A program made the position numbers and the translations under genes. Of a stretch of 64,000 nt of DNA, positions 48,301 to 61,499 are shown piece by piece; the first letter of the stretch is position 1; each line of letters begins with the position of its first letter. The notes beneath the pieces were generated by a model. It was not told the DNA's origin. It ran no database searches and saw only the letters and a program-made list of their open reading frames with translations. The stretch is from Apus apus. Lineage: Eukaryota; Chordata; Aves; Apodiformes; Apodidae. The DNA is taken from assembly GCF_020740795.1 (NCBI RefSeq), contig NC_067282.1, positions 174,472,274 through 174,536,273 on the forward strand. Reading direction: 5' to 3'.

Positions 48301-50340
48301 TCTTTAAAAACTGATGATTCCTATCAGTGAAAAATTGTCTTCAACTTTATAGTGGAACATGTGAACCTTGAAGGAGCCATTACAGACAAACTCATTAGCA
48401 AATGTTCATTTATTTAAACTACAGACAGAATGTTGACAGTGAAACTTAGTTGCCAAGAATGTATTTGGTTTAGAATTACTGAACCAAATACTAGACTTCT
48501 ACAGGGAAGTACTTTGTCACATCATCTTTCTTATTTAAATGGGGCTATTCATCATCATACTACAAATCCAAAGCTTAGCAAGAACACTTCTGTTTTGGTT
48601 TGGTTTGGTTTTTTGGGTTTTTTGTTTTTGTTTGTTTGTTTATTTTTTTAAATGTGTATAGATTGTGAACAACAGCTATTTCATCATTCTTGTCTCCTAA
48701 CATGGCATGAATATTTCCCTCTCTATCTCCTACTGTCAGGTCTATTAAGTAAGTGTATGTAAGTGTGTACAAGTCACTAAATGTGAGATTAAGTAGCCCT
48801 ACAGAATTACAGTAACTATTTGCTTGACTAGCAGTATCGGCAAGCCTGAAATGCTGTGATTTAAATGGCATGATTGTCTGTTTCTTTGTCAGAAAATGTC
48901 TTTAAAAGGGAAAAACTGTCAAAGAACATGGGTATAAAGACATCAGCTCTGCAGAATATGAGAATATATGTGTGACTATGAACATGAGTTAATTGGTGTG
49001 TTGTCTGACAGCTACAGGATTACACAAAGTTACACCTGAATACCTTCTAGAATTGAAGCCTGAAACCTTAAGGAGAAGATTCACTTGAGACTTTCTGCAG
49101 CTGTGGAGAATCCAGGCCCTGTACAGTTGTGTGAAGGATCAAAGGCAACAAAAAATCTCTACAGAATCACCTCTGATATTTTAGGAAGTTGCAGCTGAAA
49201 TAAAATATTCACAGCTGAGATTTTTCTTTTACTTGATATTTTCATTTACATCCAGAGCTAATATAAATATAACTCCAGCCAAGACTTTAAAGAAGTTCTA
49301 CATTTGAAGGAATGACTATAATACCAATAATGTGAGAAATAATATTGAGGATTATTAGGGTCTACATTGCTATTTTCTCTGTAGTGTGCATTGCATATCC
49401 TTTAATGGGACAAATCTGTATTTTGGAGTCACATCGTTGCCTAAGTAGTCTGACATTTATGGGATGATTTTTCAAAGGGATAGAGAAAATAAACAGCAAA
49501 GAGGTGGGAAAGTCAGTGGGAGATGGAGCCATGGTCTTTGAAGATATTCTCTTTATTTTTTAGGTAATGTGTAAATATTTTCCAAGAAGTTCAGTCTATT
49601 ATTTAACAAGTTAATATTTTGCCTTTGCCCATTAGCAAGTATTTGACTCATACAGTTAAAATAATTAGAAGTGTGCTTCAAGCATGAACATATGTGGAAC
49701 TAATTTTTGACTGGTGTCCTTATCATGTGGTAGATTTTCAATTATTAGGAGGCATCAAATGAGTCACTTTATAATGCAAGGTTAAATAAGGATGATCTTT
49801 ATTAGAGTTTATTCTGCCTTGAAGGGAAGGAGGTCACAGCATGGGTTTTTCTTTACTGCTCTGAAAATTCACCTTAATTTTCGCCTGCAGCAGTAGCCTC
49901 TAGTTAGGCAATTGGGAATTTTAGTTTTCTACTTAATTAATTTTTAGTCATCCTTTGACATTAGATGCTGGCCTTACTGCTTTTGTTGTAATTTGTGGTA
50001 TTTGTCAGTTACATGACAAAATGAAGTTGATTTGAATTAAAAGCTACCGAAGGCCACCAAACTCAAGTCAATTATAAGCAATAAATCTAAAAGCTTTATA
50101 GTGTTATTGGTTTATCTTGTTATCTTTTTTTTCCCCCAAAGCAAACTTGCTTATATATTGCACATGATATGTGTTGCCTTTACTGTTGGTTCAGTTGTTT
50201 TTTTTTTTAATCATAGCCATTTGACACAGCATCACTGATCTCAGTGAAACTGTGTTTGTTTATAGCAGTGGACCTTCCAGCTCTAACTGGGAAGTTTGAT
50301 TTTTTGCATTGCAGATTAGAGTTTCTTTCTCTCTTCTGCA
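45357..50340. other. Intergenic DNA, nothing recognised
   Basis: AT-rich, with short random open frames only. A T/G-rich low-complexity stretch lies at about 48594-48652. Confidence 0.45.
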
Positions 50341-50545
50341 GATAAGTGGTAACAGCTCACAGAAGAACAGCTCAGAGAAGTTGTGGCTGCCCCCTCCCTA
50401 GAAGTGTTCAAGGCCAGGTTGGATGGGGCTTTGAGCAACCTAGTATAGTAGGACATGTCCCTACTTATGGTTGGGGGTGTGGAATTAGATGATCTTTAAG
50501 GTCCCTTCCAACCCAAAACATTGTGTGATTCTATGATTCTATGAA
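50341..50545 (+). mobile_element. CR1 LINE fragment, 3' tail
   Basis: Sense 3' end of a CR1. It contains 'GTGTTCAAGGCCAGGTTGGA' and 'GGGGCTTTGAGCAACCTAGT', then 'TTAGATGATCTTTAAGGTCC' and the terminal repeat GTGATTCTATGATTCTATG. Five-prime truncated. Confidence 0.94.
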
Positions 50546-53500
50546 ATACTCCATAACACTTCTAAAAAGAGAAAGTCAAGGAGGAGATCAGTGAATGGAA
50601 CAGAGGTGGGTGTTGGACAGCACAAGCAGTACTTCCATAGAGCTATCTCTAGATACTAGAGAGCAGCTAAATACCAGCCTTCTGTTATCCAGACCTCAGT
50701 CAGCCCTAGTCTCAGGGAGCAAAAAGTGGTGGCATGGCGTTTTACACTCAATTTGAAGAGCTTAAGGAAGATCAAGGCAAGGCTGAAGGTGATGACAAAT
50801 TGTCTCTGATGAATCTGGGGTTAGTACAGAGTAACTTAATGGAAACAGTGACAATGAAGCTGGCAAAAGGCAGCAATAGGAAGATCAATAACAAAGAGAT
50901 GCCACAAAGTATGGTGGGAATGGGAAGGGAGGATGACAAAATATAACCAGCCTGGGGGAGCAGTGTGACTGACTGCCCTGTGGCACCATTCAGGAATCAG
51001 GATGCCCTGACACAGGACAGGAGTACAAACAGGTCTCCCCAGCATGGTCTCTGGGATATAAATGCAGGGGACATCATTCAGTGGAAACCCAGGGGGGAAA
51101 GATGGGGCCATTCAGTCAGTTAGGGGAGGCATTTGTGGACTGGCGTGGAGAGAAGAGCACTATTAAGAGAGCTCGAATGGAGAATATAAGTGCAGGGCTG
51201 GCTCAGCAGAGTGAGTCACTGAGGGTGGCAGAATTACTAGAGATGAACAGATAATGTTTTTTTTTTAGCTTGCTGATGTCAGAAGGTCACAACACAGGTT
51301 TTTCTCCATTGCTCTGTAAATTCACCTTATTTTTGGTTATCCTTTCATCCTCGTTTCATCATTTTGATGAAAGTTGCATGACATATTGAAACAAGTGTAA
51401 AGCTAACTGAAATGACATGAAATTCAACTGCTGAAAGCAAAATAAGTTTTCAGTCCTTCTGGGAGGAATAAAACCCAAGTAAATGTGGCAGTTTCCTAAT
51501 GCAAAGGAAAGGACAGGTCAGTATGATCTCTAAACATCCAAAGATTTAGCTGGCAAAAGCAAAAAGCTACTCAGGCAATGGGAACCAATTTAAATGCAAA
51601 CATACCAAGCCTCCATGATATTTGGAGAAGATGTTTTAGTTTAATGTGCATATAAATTCCCTTTCTTTTCCCATAGAAATATAAACGGTAGGGATGTGAA
51701 GAATTACTTCAAAATAAGCACTCTTGATGTTTGAAGACTTAAGCATTTTTTCAATTAGGAAAAATATTTAAAATTATATTTACAGTCATAAGAGAGTTAC
51801 TAAAGAAACATTCTGTCACAAAACTCCACACTTTCTTTCCTTATCAGTTCTATAGTATGTCACTCCCTGGAAAATGTCAGGTTTTGAAGGGGCAACTTTT
51901 CTAGCAATGTGTATAATAGGAGACATAACCTGAAATACTTTAAAACATTTGCAGAAAAGCTGTAAATTATATGAAATGTTTTTAGAGGAAAAAATTCTGA
52001 ATTCAGTGATATGTTTCAGTTCAGCTCAATGACAAAAGAAACTGCATTTTGATATCTAACTCTGCATTGTGGTCACAGGCAACACTTGTATTTGCAATCA
52101 AGGAGCTAAATGTCAACACTCTGCTTTTTATTCAGCTATAAATGTAGAGGTCCTGGTGAAGGCTCTTCAGAGTTGTGACCTACATGTCTAGCATGTTACT
52201 GATAATACATTTTTAAAGACAGACAGGTAAAGGAGAAAAAGATATTCAAACCTGGCTGTAGCAGTTAAAGCAAGATGGCTGCTGAGAAAAGGGTCATGGC
52301 TTCACTGCAAATTTATGCCTCCTGCCTGTAAAGACTTATGTAGATAGTTAACAGAGGATTTGTAAAAGTGCAATGTATCTCAGAGGAAAGAAAAAAAAAC
52401 CCCAACATCTTGAACAAGCAAATAATTCTTTAATATTGAGGTTTTTTTCTTTGCTGAGGTGAGCAATGAAGAGTATTGCATTTCATTCCTCTTTGAAAAG
52501 AAAAGAGACAGGTTATTTTTTCATTTGAGAAAAAAATCTAGGAAATTTAGAGCCAAGTATTTCCCCCCCAAAAAAAAGCTGTGTTTCCATTAGGACATTC
52601 AGTTTTATTTATTTAGTCCTGATAGTTGTCTGCCTGAACTATAGTGTCAGGGATGCATATAAATATTTGAAGGGCTGGAGCTTTACTCACTGTCTTTGAT
52701 TTCTATTGGAACAACTGGATACCAGAGCATGTTGTTTTAGGCCATCTTTTATGATGACAAAATTTAAACTAAAGAAAGCTTCCCAGGAGAGCCTCTCAAC
52801 TTTGTTATTACCTTGTTTATCTACCTGTTCTTTTCCCAAATTTCAGTTTAACAGTTGTGGTCTTTGTTTGTTTTGTTGTTGTTGTTTCTAAATGTATTTT
52901 GTCATTAACAGGCTTTCTGGGTTTCTGATCTTTTAATTCTGACATACTCAAGACTTTCAGTAATCTGAAGATACTTCTATTCCATGACCTGATGATATAC
53001 TCTACATCTCCCCTTACAGCTCTTGTAAAGTACCATCAACCTGTGCTCAATCTGTGTTAGTGTAGTCTTGCACTGTTACACTTAGTTTTCACATTTCCCA
53101 CATTTTCTACCTCTGTTTTCTTTGTTTTCTTTTTTCCTTTTTTTCCTCTTCATTATGAGGTACTGCAAATACCTCTTTCTCTGGGGTATGTTTACCCAGC
53201 ATCATCACACATGCTGTCCTCTTTCATTATATACCTGTAAGAGGAACTGAGACTGATCTACACAATCCATGTGTTGTATAGTGCTTCTTATCTGGTTGTG
53301 AGCTTGCTAGAATTGAATCTGACAATTAAATATTCTCAGATTATCACACATGAGTTGAATCTGATCCATTCTGCATACTTGGTCTTTGAAAACTGATTGT
53401 TACTGACTGTAATTGGCTGGGCAGCTCTTGCTGTTTGGAACACTCAAAAAAAGCATGATGTCTCCAGCTACCTGAATATGTAAAGAAAATTCATGATCCT

Positions 53501-53656
53501 TTAAAACAAAGGATTCAACAACTTGTTTTAAGGATTTTCCATTTTGTGCATCAGAACTAATAGTCTATGCAGACAAATGAGTGACTTTTGTTTTCTTTCT
53601 CTCTCATTGGGACTGACTCTTGCTGAGAATATCTGCAGAGTGATGACTGCTTTATC
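50546..53656. other. Intergenic DNA, nothing recognised
   Basis: No supported feature; the open frames at 50734-51111 on both strands have no recognisable domain. Confidence 0.45.
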
Positions 53657-53720
53657 GAAGTATTATTGAGTTGGACTAGCTGACCTTTAGAGGTCTCTTC
53701 CAACTCTGACAATTCTGTGA
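53657..53720 (+). mobile_element. Very short CR1 3' tail
   Basis: Only about 60 bp remain: 'GAGTTGGACTAGCTGACCTT' and 'AGGTCTCTTCCAACTCTGAC', ending in AATTCTGTG. This is the typical 3' CR1 end with heavy 5' truncation. Confidence 0.8.
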
Positions 53721-56227
53721 AAGCACTGGTACGACACACCAGTATATATGAGATTTTCTAGCCTGTTATGATTAGGTATGGGAACACATCCTATGGGAAT
53801 TCAGCAGGGATTTCCAGGGCCTAAATCTATTAATGAGAGGGATGGAAGCCTTTGAACTAAAGACTTGCAGGGAAGTTTTCTGATTTCTTCCTGGTGCCAG
53901 GGTAGGTTCAAGTGGTAGCTGCTGTGTTTCTGAAACAGACAAAATGCTTATCATCTGCATCTGTGAGGGAGATGTGGAAATGCTGGGGCTAAGGCATGAG
54001 AATAAGCTGGTGTCAGGATTGTCACACAGAAAAAGTCTCTGAGAAGTTTCTGGGCTGTGCTGGGGACAGATGTCAGGTACTGGGTGCATATGGGCTCTGA
54101 AAGCAGCCAGGTTTTCTGAGGGTACCACGAATGCCAAAAGCACCCTGAAGATGGAAGGTGGGAGTGTTGTTTTAGGGCATGGTACCCCTAGCTACTGATA
54201 TTGTCAAGAAGTTTGTGTGTTTCCACTGCTTAAAGTTTTGAAGATCTTTTATTGGCAAGTTTGATATCACAACTCCATGGAAGAAGTTCTTGGCAAGAAG
54301 AGATCACCTCTAAGCAACTGGGAAACTCTTAGTAGAAATGTGGTGAAGAGTGGAGAGAATTACTACCTTCTAGCCCTTTTTAGAAACCCTCTAGGATAGG
54401 ATAGGTGTTCCTTAAATCATCTCCTGTAGTTAATTTTTAAGGCTTTTAATTTCATTTCCCTCATAGCTACAAACAGCAGCCTAGTGGCAATTTTGAATAG
54501 ATTTTTTATGCCACACGATGGCAGCGCAATCCTTTAGATAGCAACGAGGGACGGTGGAAAACGATTTTCCCTTTTTTAGGCACAAACTTTCAGAACATTA
54601 GCACAAAACAACAGTTTTAAGAGCCTGTTTACAACAGCTTTTCGAGTTCAAGGAAAAAAGGCAGGATGGCTGTTTTCACTGTTATTATTCACAATTACGG
54701 CCAAAATAATTCCCCCTATGCCTGAACATACACAATTGTCATTTAACTATTGGGCACATCTAACCAGTTTCATTGAATAGATTCCTACAGCAAATGAGGG
54801 ATTCTGTGGTGATACATTTTATATGCATCCCAGATGGTTGCAATAGATAGATAGCTCATTATAGTACATTTCTTTTGAGTGTACCTAAATGCAGTCTCCT
54901 CCTGCTTGCAAGATGGTTGCATCTTAGTGTGCTTAAATGCTTTGCGGTAACAAGGACCTAAACCTCCAAATATGTTCTTCATAGAGTTGTGGTAAGCTCT
55001 ATAGTTTGGAAGGTTCCTTGAAAGAGTTCTCCCTTTTTTTTTTACATACAGCAAATGACACTGAAGGGTGAGCTTAAAAACCTGCTTTGTTGTTAGTAAT
55101 TGAAAAGAGAATGCTTGCCATTAGTATATAACCAGCATATAATAAAGACAATTAAGGAGACACAATTTGTTTTTTTTTAATTAAGCATAATAAGATATGC
55201 CAAAATGTTTCATTTTTATTGTTGTGTTGACTTGCAAAAGCTGCTTCAGGTAGGACATGGTTAAAGTCTGGGCTTGGCACCCAAAAGCAGCTGAGTACAA
55301 TTCTGCTCACTGTCATGCTTCTGCCTGACCTTGGAGACAAGGAGATGCAGAGAACAGGGTGAGTATTTTTTCGCTCTGTGTCTCAGTCCTCATCTCTGAA
55401 AGCAGAAATGCAATTCATCTATACTTTCTCATCTGGATATCCCACCTATTTTGAACATACACACTTTAAATGCTTCTGTTTCTGTACGTTTGCAAAAGTT
55501 GCTCAGCTAAATTGTATCTTCCAGCTGCCACTGTGATACAGCTAACTCTGTAATTAAATGCACTATCATTGTAGAATTAAACTTTAGTGAATCAGCAAAC
55601 TTGTGTTAAATAAGACATTTTCTCCTGGATTTATTATACCAGTTTGGTGTTATACACTGTCCTTTATTTAGGTGCTTGCTAGTATGGAGATTTTTTACCC
55701 CCTCAGAATACTCCAACTCACCACTTTTCTCTAATAACAACACATTTTTCTGGCAGTATGATGTGTTACAAAGAGGCTTTTTCTTTAGCTGAATTACTAT
55801 AAACAGTCAGTACGGCCGTAAGTGAGATTAACAGGGGCTACAGTGGCATGCACATGGAGGACTGCAGTGTACTACCTGCTCTGTAATTGATTAAACACTT
55901 CAGCTATTGGTGAATTGCTTTCATAAAGTTTATCTTTGTAAAAATAATGCACTGTTGATGCATGAGAGCCACAATTTTTTTCTAGCTGAAACCTTTCCAG
56001 GCAAGGAGGACACAAAGCTTCCTTTAGTGGTTGGCAAGGACCAGACACTGCAGTTCCTGCCTCATGGTTTGTTTCTATCTCCTTGACATACACCCTACAG
56101 CAGCCTGGTGCAGCAGCCCCTGCTTCTGGATCCCCTGTGAGTGTGTGCAGGTAGACCTGAGCTGCTGCCATGAGACACATGTTGGCAAAAGAGGCAGAGA
56201 GTAGTGTTAGTCTGTTAGTGGCAGAAA
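53721..56227. other. Intergenic DNA, nothing recognised
   Basis: AT-rich apart from a slightly CpG-enriched stretch near 54470-54720 that holds a CTCF-like motif. No gene was recognised. Confidence 0.45.
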
Positions 56228-56670
56228 AATCATAGAATCATAGAATCGTTTTGGTTCAAAAAGATCTTTAAGATCATCAAGTCCAACTATTAACCTAGCG
56301 CTGACAAGTCCACCACTAAAACATGTCCCTAAATGTCACGTCTACATGTCTTTTAAATACCTCCATGGATGGTGCCTCAACTACTTCTCTGGGCAGCTTG
56401 TTCCAGTCACTTTCAACCCTTTTGGTGAAGAAATTTTTCTGAATATCCAGTCTAAACCTCTTCTGTAACAACTTGAGGTTATTTCCTCTTGTCCTATCAC
56501 TTGGGAGAAGACACCAACACCCAAGTCATTACAGCCTTCTTTCAGGTAGTTGTTGAGAGAGATAAGGTCCCCCGACAGTCTCTTTTCTCCAGACTAAACA
56601 ATCCCAGTTCCCTCATCCCCTCCATGTAGGACTCATGCTCTACACCCTTCACCACCTTTGTTCATGTGGT
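56228..56670 (-). mobile_element. CR1 LINE fragment, 3' part
   Basis: Antisense CR1. At its left end is the complement of the 3' tail (AATCATAGAATCATAGAATC), then 'AAGATCATCAAGTCCAACTA' and 'TTAACCTAGCGCTGACAAGT'. It continues through 'TACCTCCATGGATGGTGCCT' and the ORF2 C-terminal region up to about 56670. The subfamily resembles that of the copy at 33 kb. Confidence 0.93.
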
Positions 56671-58358
56671 TCCTTCCCAGCTTCCCCCAGTCCAGAGGTT
56701 TGGGCAGGTTGGAGGCTATGGGCTGGATGTGTTAGCTATGGCTTGCTGGAGACCACTTGCCACTGCCCCTGCAGGACATGGGGAGGTCAAGACTAGGAGA
56801 GACACTGATCCAGTGCCAGCTCCAGAACAAGTTGCTTGCTCTGGGACAGTAGCTGGGAAGCATCCAAGGAGGGTCTAGAAAGAGGAGTGATATGGTTGCT
56901 GGATACATTGGGGTGGTTAGTTGGGTGGTTGGTCGCAGGCTGACCATCTCCACCTTCAGGAAATTTCCAAGCTGGGAATAGTGTATTTGTAAATAGAAAC
57001 TAAAAATTCTCAGGATTACAAGTAATAAATTATGTCCCTTTTTTAATTAACAGTCACCTTGCCTCCCAATTTTGCACTGTATGAGGAAGAGCACAAATGC
57101 ATGAGACCTAGTTGGAAAGAGCTGAGTTAGTGTCAAGAACACCTACACTTGTTAATGAAGCATGAAATAAAACTGTGTTGTAGCAAAAGAGAATTAATAT
57201 TGACCATGAAAGTTTCTGTTTTATAAATTGGAATAAGTGTATCTGGTGCAGTGTATCCCTTCTAATAGATTCCACTGCTTCAGTGATCTTAGAGAACTGA
57301 CTCTTCAGTGTATCTGGGGCCTGTAGCAATGTGTACCACTGAACCTGCCTGATTTTAAAAGATCATTTTAACCAATTTTTATGATCCAGCTAGTCTGTTT
57401 TTTTAAAAAATCTCCATACTGAGATTATCGCCTCTCAGCAACATTTTTTTAACAGTCACAGCTAAAGCAGCCGAGCCATTATTTGAGAGAGAGTCTGTTT
57501 TGCCCAGCAGCCTAGGGAAGAAGGCCAGAGACTGTGGAGGAAGCAGGAATTCACTCTGCAAGGAAGTGATGAACAGTCTGGATGACTCTTATGTGGAGAC
57601 TGAAACTGGGTATTACTTGGCAAGAAGAGACAGATCGGAGAGATTCTGGAGGACTGGACTTTTCTGGAAAGAGAATTAATACTGAGATTAGACACTTGAG
57701 ATGTGGAAATACAGAAAAAGAAAGGAAGTTATATAAAAGAAAATACAATTGATTGTACAAAATGAAGTGGGAAAAGACTGACAAAGAATCTTGAGAGCAA
57801 AATTATAAAGAGCTACAGAAATAGCAAACACATTTGTCCTTTTTAGTGAAGAGCTGGAGGAGAAATAGTCTGAGTATGAGGATAGGGAAACAACCCCTTA
57901 GAAGCAAGTTTTGTGGAAATGGTCAATGAAAGTCACATATTGCTCTGTGCTGGAAAGGGATAAAAACAACCCTATTTAGACTAGATTTATATGTCACCTG
58001 AAAATTTTTACTAATTTCCTAATGTACAGATGCTTCTTGCACAATACTAAATTCCTCATTTATTTATTTATTTATTTATCTCTCTTTTTTTTTTTTTTAA
58101 CAAGCAAAGGGAAGGCTTCTCAGGTTTGGGAAGCAATTCTTGGTTGGGAGGGGAGAAATATTCACACACAGATGAGGTCTAACACCCAATTCCCTGCACG
58201 CTTTGAACCCTTTTTGGACAACAGTTATTAATTTCCTTCTTGGCTTTTATTATCACATCATTATGTCCCATATATGCAAAGTGATCTTCAGAAAAGTCCT
58301 AAGAGATGTGTATGTGTGGGGTTAACAGGATCCTCTTCCTCAGGTGAAGACTTCAAGC
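56671..58358. other. Intergenic DNA, nothing recognised
   Basis: No supported gene. A TTTA tract (58059-58079) and a T run (58085-58098) lie close to the left edge of the long CR1. Confidence 0.45.
58059..58098. repeat. (TTTA)n plus poly(T)
   Basis: About five TTTA units, then TCTC and 14 T residues. Confidence 0.9.
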
Positions 58359-58780
58359 ACAAAAGGAATTAGTGGAGCTCACTGATAGGGCTTTAAACTA
58401 GGTTGGAAGGGGGTGGGGGGTAAAGCCAGGCTTACTACAGACGGTGGTGTGCATCTACTAGGGGTGGTGTGCCCATGTCAGGGATGAAATCAATAACCCA
58501 GTTCTAGTGCATTTGCACCAATACACACAGCATGGGAAACAAAGAGGAAGAGCTGGAAGCCCTGTGTGCAAACACAGGGCCCACTAACACGTTAGTAACC
58601 ATGGAAGTGGACGGGTCAGCTAGTCAGGCAACCTCACTGGAGTGTAAATGCCTTTATACAAATGCATGCAGCATGGGGAATAAACAGGAAGAATTAGAGA
58701 TCAGGGTGAACCTGTAGGGCTATGATCTCATTGGCATCACTGAGACCTGGTGGGTTGGCTCCTATGACTGGAGTGTCAGA

Positions 58781-59218
58781 ATGGAGAGTTACAAACACTT
58801 TAGGAAGGACAGAGAAGGGAGATGGGGTAGGAGTGTTGGCCTCTATGTCAAAGACCAGCTGGAGTGCATGGAGCTCTCCCTGGGGATGGATGAGGAGCCA
58901 ACTGAGAGCTTATGGGTTAAGATTAAGGGGAAGAAAGGCCAAAATGACATCATGGTGGGGGTTTGCTACAGGTCGCCTGAGCAGGAGGATAATATAGACG
59001 AGGCACTACATAGACAGATAGGAGCAGCTTCACATTCACATGCCATGGTCCTCATGGGAGACTTCAACCACCCTGACATCTGTTGGAAGAACAACTCTGC
59101 AAAACACAAACCATCCAGGAGGTTCCTAGAGTGCAAGGACAATGACTTCCTTTTCCAAGTAATCGAGGAACCAATAAGGAGAGGTTCTATGCTGGATCAT
59201 GTCCTCACCAAAGAGTAA
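58781..59218 (+). pseudogene. CR1 ORF2 endonuclease-domain remnant
   Basis: A 145-codon open piece within the 3.1-kb CR1 that retains the core of the exonuclease-endonuclease-phosphatase fold, including 'GDFNHPDICW' and the conserved 'SMLDHVLT' near its end. A stop separates it from the upstream 'GITETWW' segment in the same frame, and it runs into a stop at 59218. It is a retrotransposon relic, not a host gene. Confidence 0.9.
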
Positions 59219-60163
59219 GGGCTGGTGAAGGATGTCAAGCTCAAGGGCAGCCTAGGTTGTAGTGACCATGAAATGCTGGAGTTCAAGATCCTTAGGGCAG
59301 CAAGGAGGGCTCACAGCAAGCTTACTACCCTTCACTTCAGAAGGGCACGTTTCAGCCTGTTCAGGGATCTGTTCAGGATCCCTGAGTGTGTCTTGGGATA
59401 ACATCCTGGAGGGAAGAGGCACCCATGAAACCTGGCTGATACTTAAGGATCACCTTTTCCAGGCCCAAGAGTGTTACATCCCAACTAAGAGTAGGTCAGG
59501 TAGAAACTCAAGGAGGCTGGTGTGGATGAGCAAGCAGCTCCTAGAAAAGCTCAAACTGAAGAAGGAGGCATACAGGGGATGGAAGCTGGGGCAGTTATCC
59601 TGGGAGGATTACAAAGAGATTGTCCAAGCAGCTAGGGATCAGGTGAGGAGAGCAGTACTAGAATTGAATCTTGCCAGGGATGTTAAGAAGGATAAGAAAA
59701 GCTTCTATAGGTATGTTGGGGAGAAAAGGACAACCAAGGAGAATGTAGGCCCTCTCCTGAAGGAAACGGGAGAGGTAGCAACACAGGATATTGAGAGGGC
59801 TGAGGTCCTCAATGACTTCTTTGTTTTAGTCTTCTCTGGCAAGTGCTCCAGCCTCAACACAAAGGCCACAACAGGTGAAAGCAGGAACTGGGAGAGTGAA
59901 TTACCCCCCACTGTAGGAGCAGAGTAGGTTCTTGACCATCTAAAGAACCTGAAGATGCATAAAACTATGGGACCTGATGGGATTCACCCATGGGTCCTGA
60001 GGGAGCTGGAGGGTGCAATCGCTAAGCCTCTGTCCATCATATTTGAGAGGTCATGGCAGTCTGGTGAGGTTCCTGCTGATGGGAAAAAGGGAACATAGCC
60101 CCTATTTTTAAAAAGGGGAAAAAGGAAGACCTGGGGAACTACAGGCCAGTCAGTTTTACCTCT

Positions 60164-60598
60164 GTGCCTGGCAAGATCATGGAGCAGATCCTCCTGGAAA
60201 GTCTGCTAGGGCACGTGAAAAGTAAAGAAGTGAGTGGTGACAGCCAACATGGCTTCGTTAAGGGCAAGTCATGCCTGACCAATCTGATGGCCTTCTACAT
60301 CAAGGCTACAGAGGTGGTGGATGGTGGCAGAGCAACTGATGTCATCTACCTGGATTTGTGCAAGGTGTTTGACACTGTCCCACATGACATCCTGGTCTGC
60401 AAACTGACAAGGCATGGATTTGACAGATGGACCACACAGTGGATAAGAGATTGGCTGGATGGCTGGATCCAGAGAGTTGTGGTCAATGGCTCAATGTCCA
60501 CATGGAGGCAGGTGACCAATGGTGTCCCTCAGGAGTCAGTATTGGTACCGGTGCAGTTCAACATCTTTGTTGGAGACATGGACAGTGGGATTGAGTGA
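60164..60598 (+). pseudogene. CR1 ORF2 reverse-transcriptase remnant
   Basis: A 144-codon open piece covering the RT fingers and palm: '[14 protein letters not shown]', '[14 protein letters not shown]', '[14 protein letters not shown]', 'RDWLDG' and '[17 protein letters not shown]'. An in-frame stop (60596-60598) falls just before the catalytic block, which is itself mutated to FTDN, so the enzyme is inactive on two counts. Confidence 0.92.
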
Positions 60599-61499
60599 TT
60601 CCTCAGCAAATTTACTGACAATACCAAGCTGTGTGGTGTGGTTGACACCCAAGAGGGAAGGGACACCATCCAGAGGGACCTTGACAGGCTGGAGAGGTGC
60701 ACCAGTGCCATCCTCATGAAGTTCAACAAGGCCAAGTGCAAAGTCCTGCACCTGGGTCAGCACAGCCTCAGGCTCAAATACAGGCTGGAGGGAGAATGGC
60801 TAGAGAGCAGTCCTGAAGAAAAGGACTTGAGGATGGTAGTGAGTGAGAAGCTCCACATGAGCTGCCAGTGTGCGCTGGAGCCCAGAGAGCCAACCACATC
60901 CTGGGCTGCATCAAAAGAAGTGTGGCCAGCAGGGCCAGGGTGGTGATTCTGCCCCTCTGCTCTGCTCTGGTGAGACCCCACCTGGAATACTGTGTACAGT
61001 TCTGGTGCCCTCAACACAAGAAAGATATAGACCTGTTGGAGAAGGTCCGGAGAAGGGCCACAAAGATGATCAAAGGCCTGGAGCACCTCTGCTATGAAGA
61101 CAGGCTGAGAGAGTTGGGGCTGTTCAGTCTGGAGAAGAGAAGGCTCCAGGGAGACCTTATAGCAGCCTCCCAGTCCTTGAAACGGGCCTACAGGAAAGCT
61201 GGGGAGGGGCTTTTAATCAGAGAAGACAGTGATAGGACAAGGGGTAATGGTTTTAAATGGAGAGAAGGGATTTAGGTTAGACATTAGGAAGAAATTATTT
61301 CCTATAGAGTGGTGAGAAACAGGAATGGGTTGCCCAGGGAGGCTGTTGATGCCTCCTCCCTGGAGGTTTTTAAGGCCAGGTTTTATGAGGTTTTGTGCAA
61401 CTTGATCTAGTGGTAGGGTTCACTGCTCCTGGCAGGGGGGTTGGAACTTGATGATCTTTAAGATCCCTTCCAACCTTAATGATTCTACGATTCTGTGAA

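Larger units (their letters stand above)
58359..61499 (+). mobile_element. CR1 LINE, 3.1 kb, most of ORF2 present but inactivated
   Basis: The longest repeat in the window, in sense orientation. It begins near 'GGGCTTTAAACTAGGTTGGA' upstream of ORF2 and ends with the ATTCTACGATTCTGTG tail. ORF2 is readable in pieces. An apurinic-endonuclease-like domain lies at about 58720-59218 (GITETWW, 'VGVCYRSP' and the 'MGDFNHPDICW' block). A linker follows at 59262-59927, then reverse transcriptase at about 60080-60650 (NYRPVSF, '[17 protein letters not shown]', 'NGVPQESVL') and a C-terminal domain to 61300. Stop codons and frameshifts separate the pieces. The catalytic block reads FTDN where active CR1 copies have FADD, so RT activity is lost. 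ORF1 is missing. Confidence 0.95.

Noticed and set aside
60638-61275. Overlapping open frames near the end of the long CR1
   Set aside because: They are frameshifted pieces of the CR1 ORF2 C-terminus, not independent genes.
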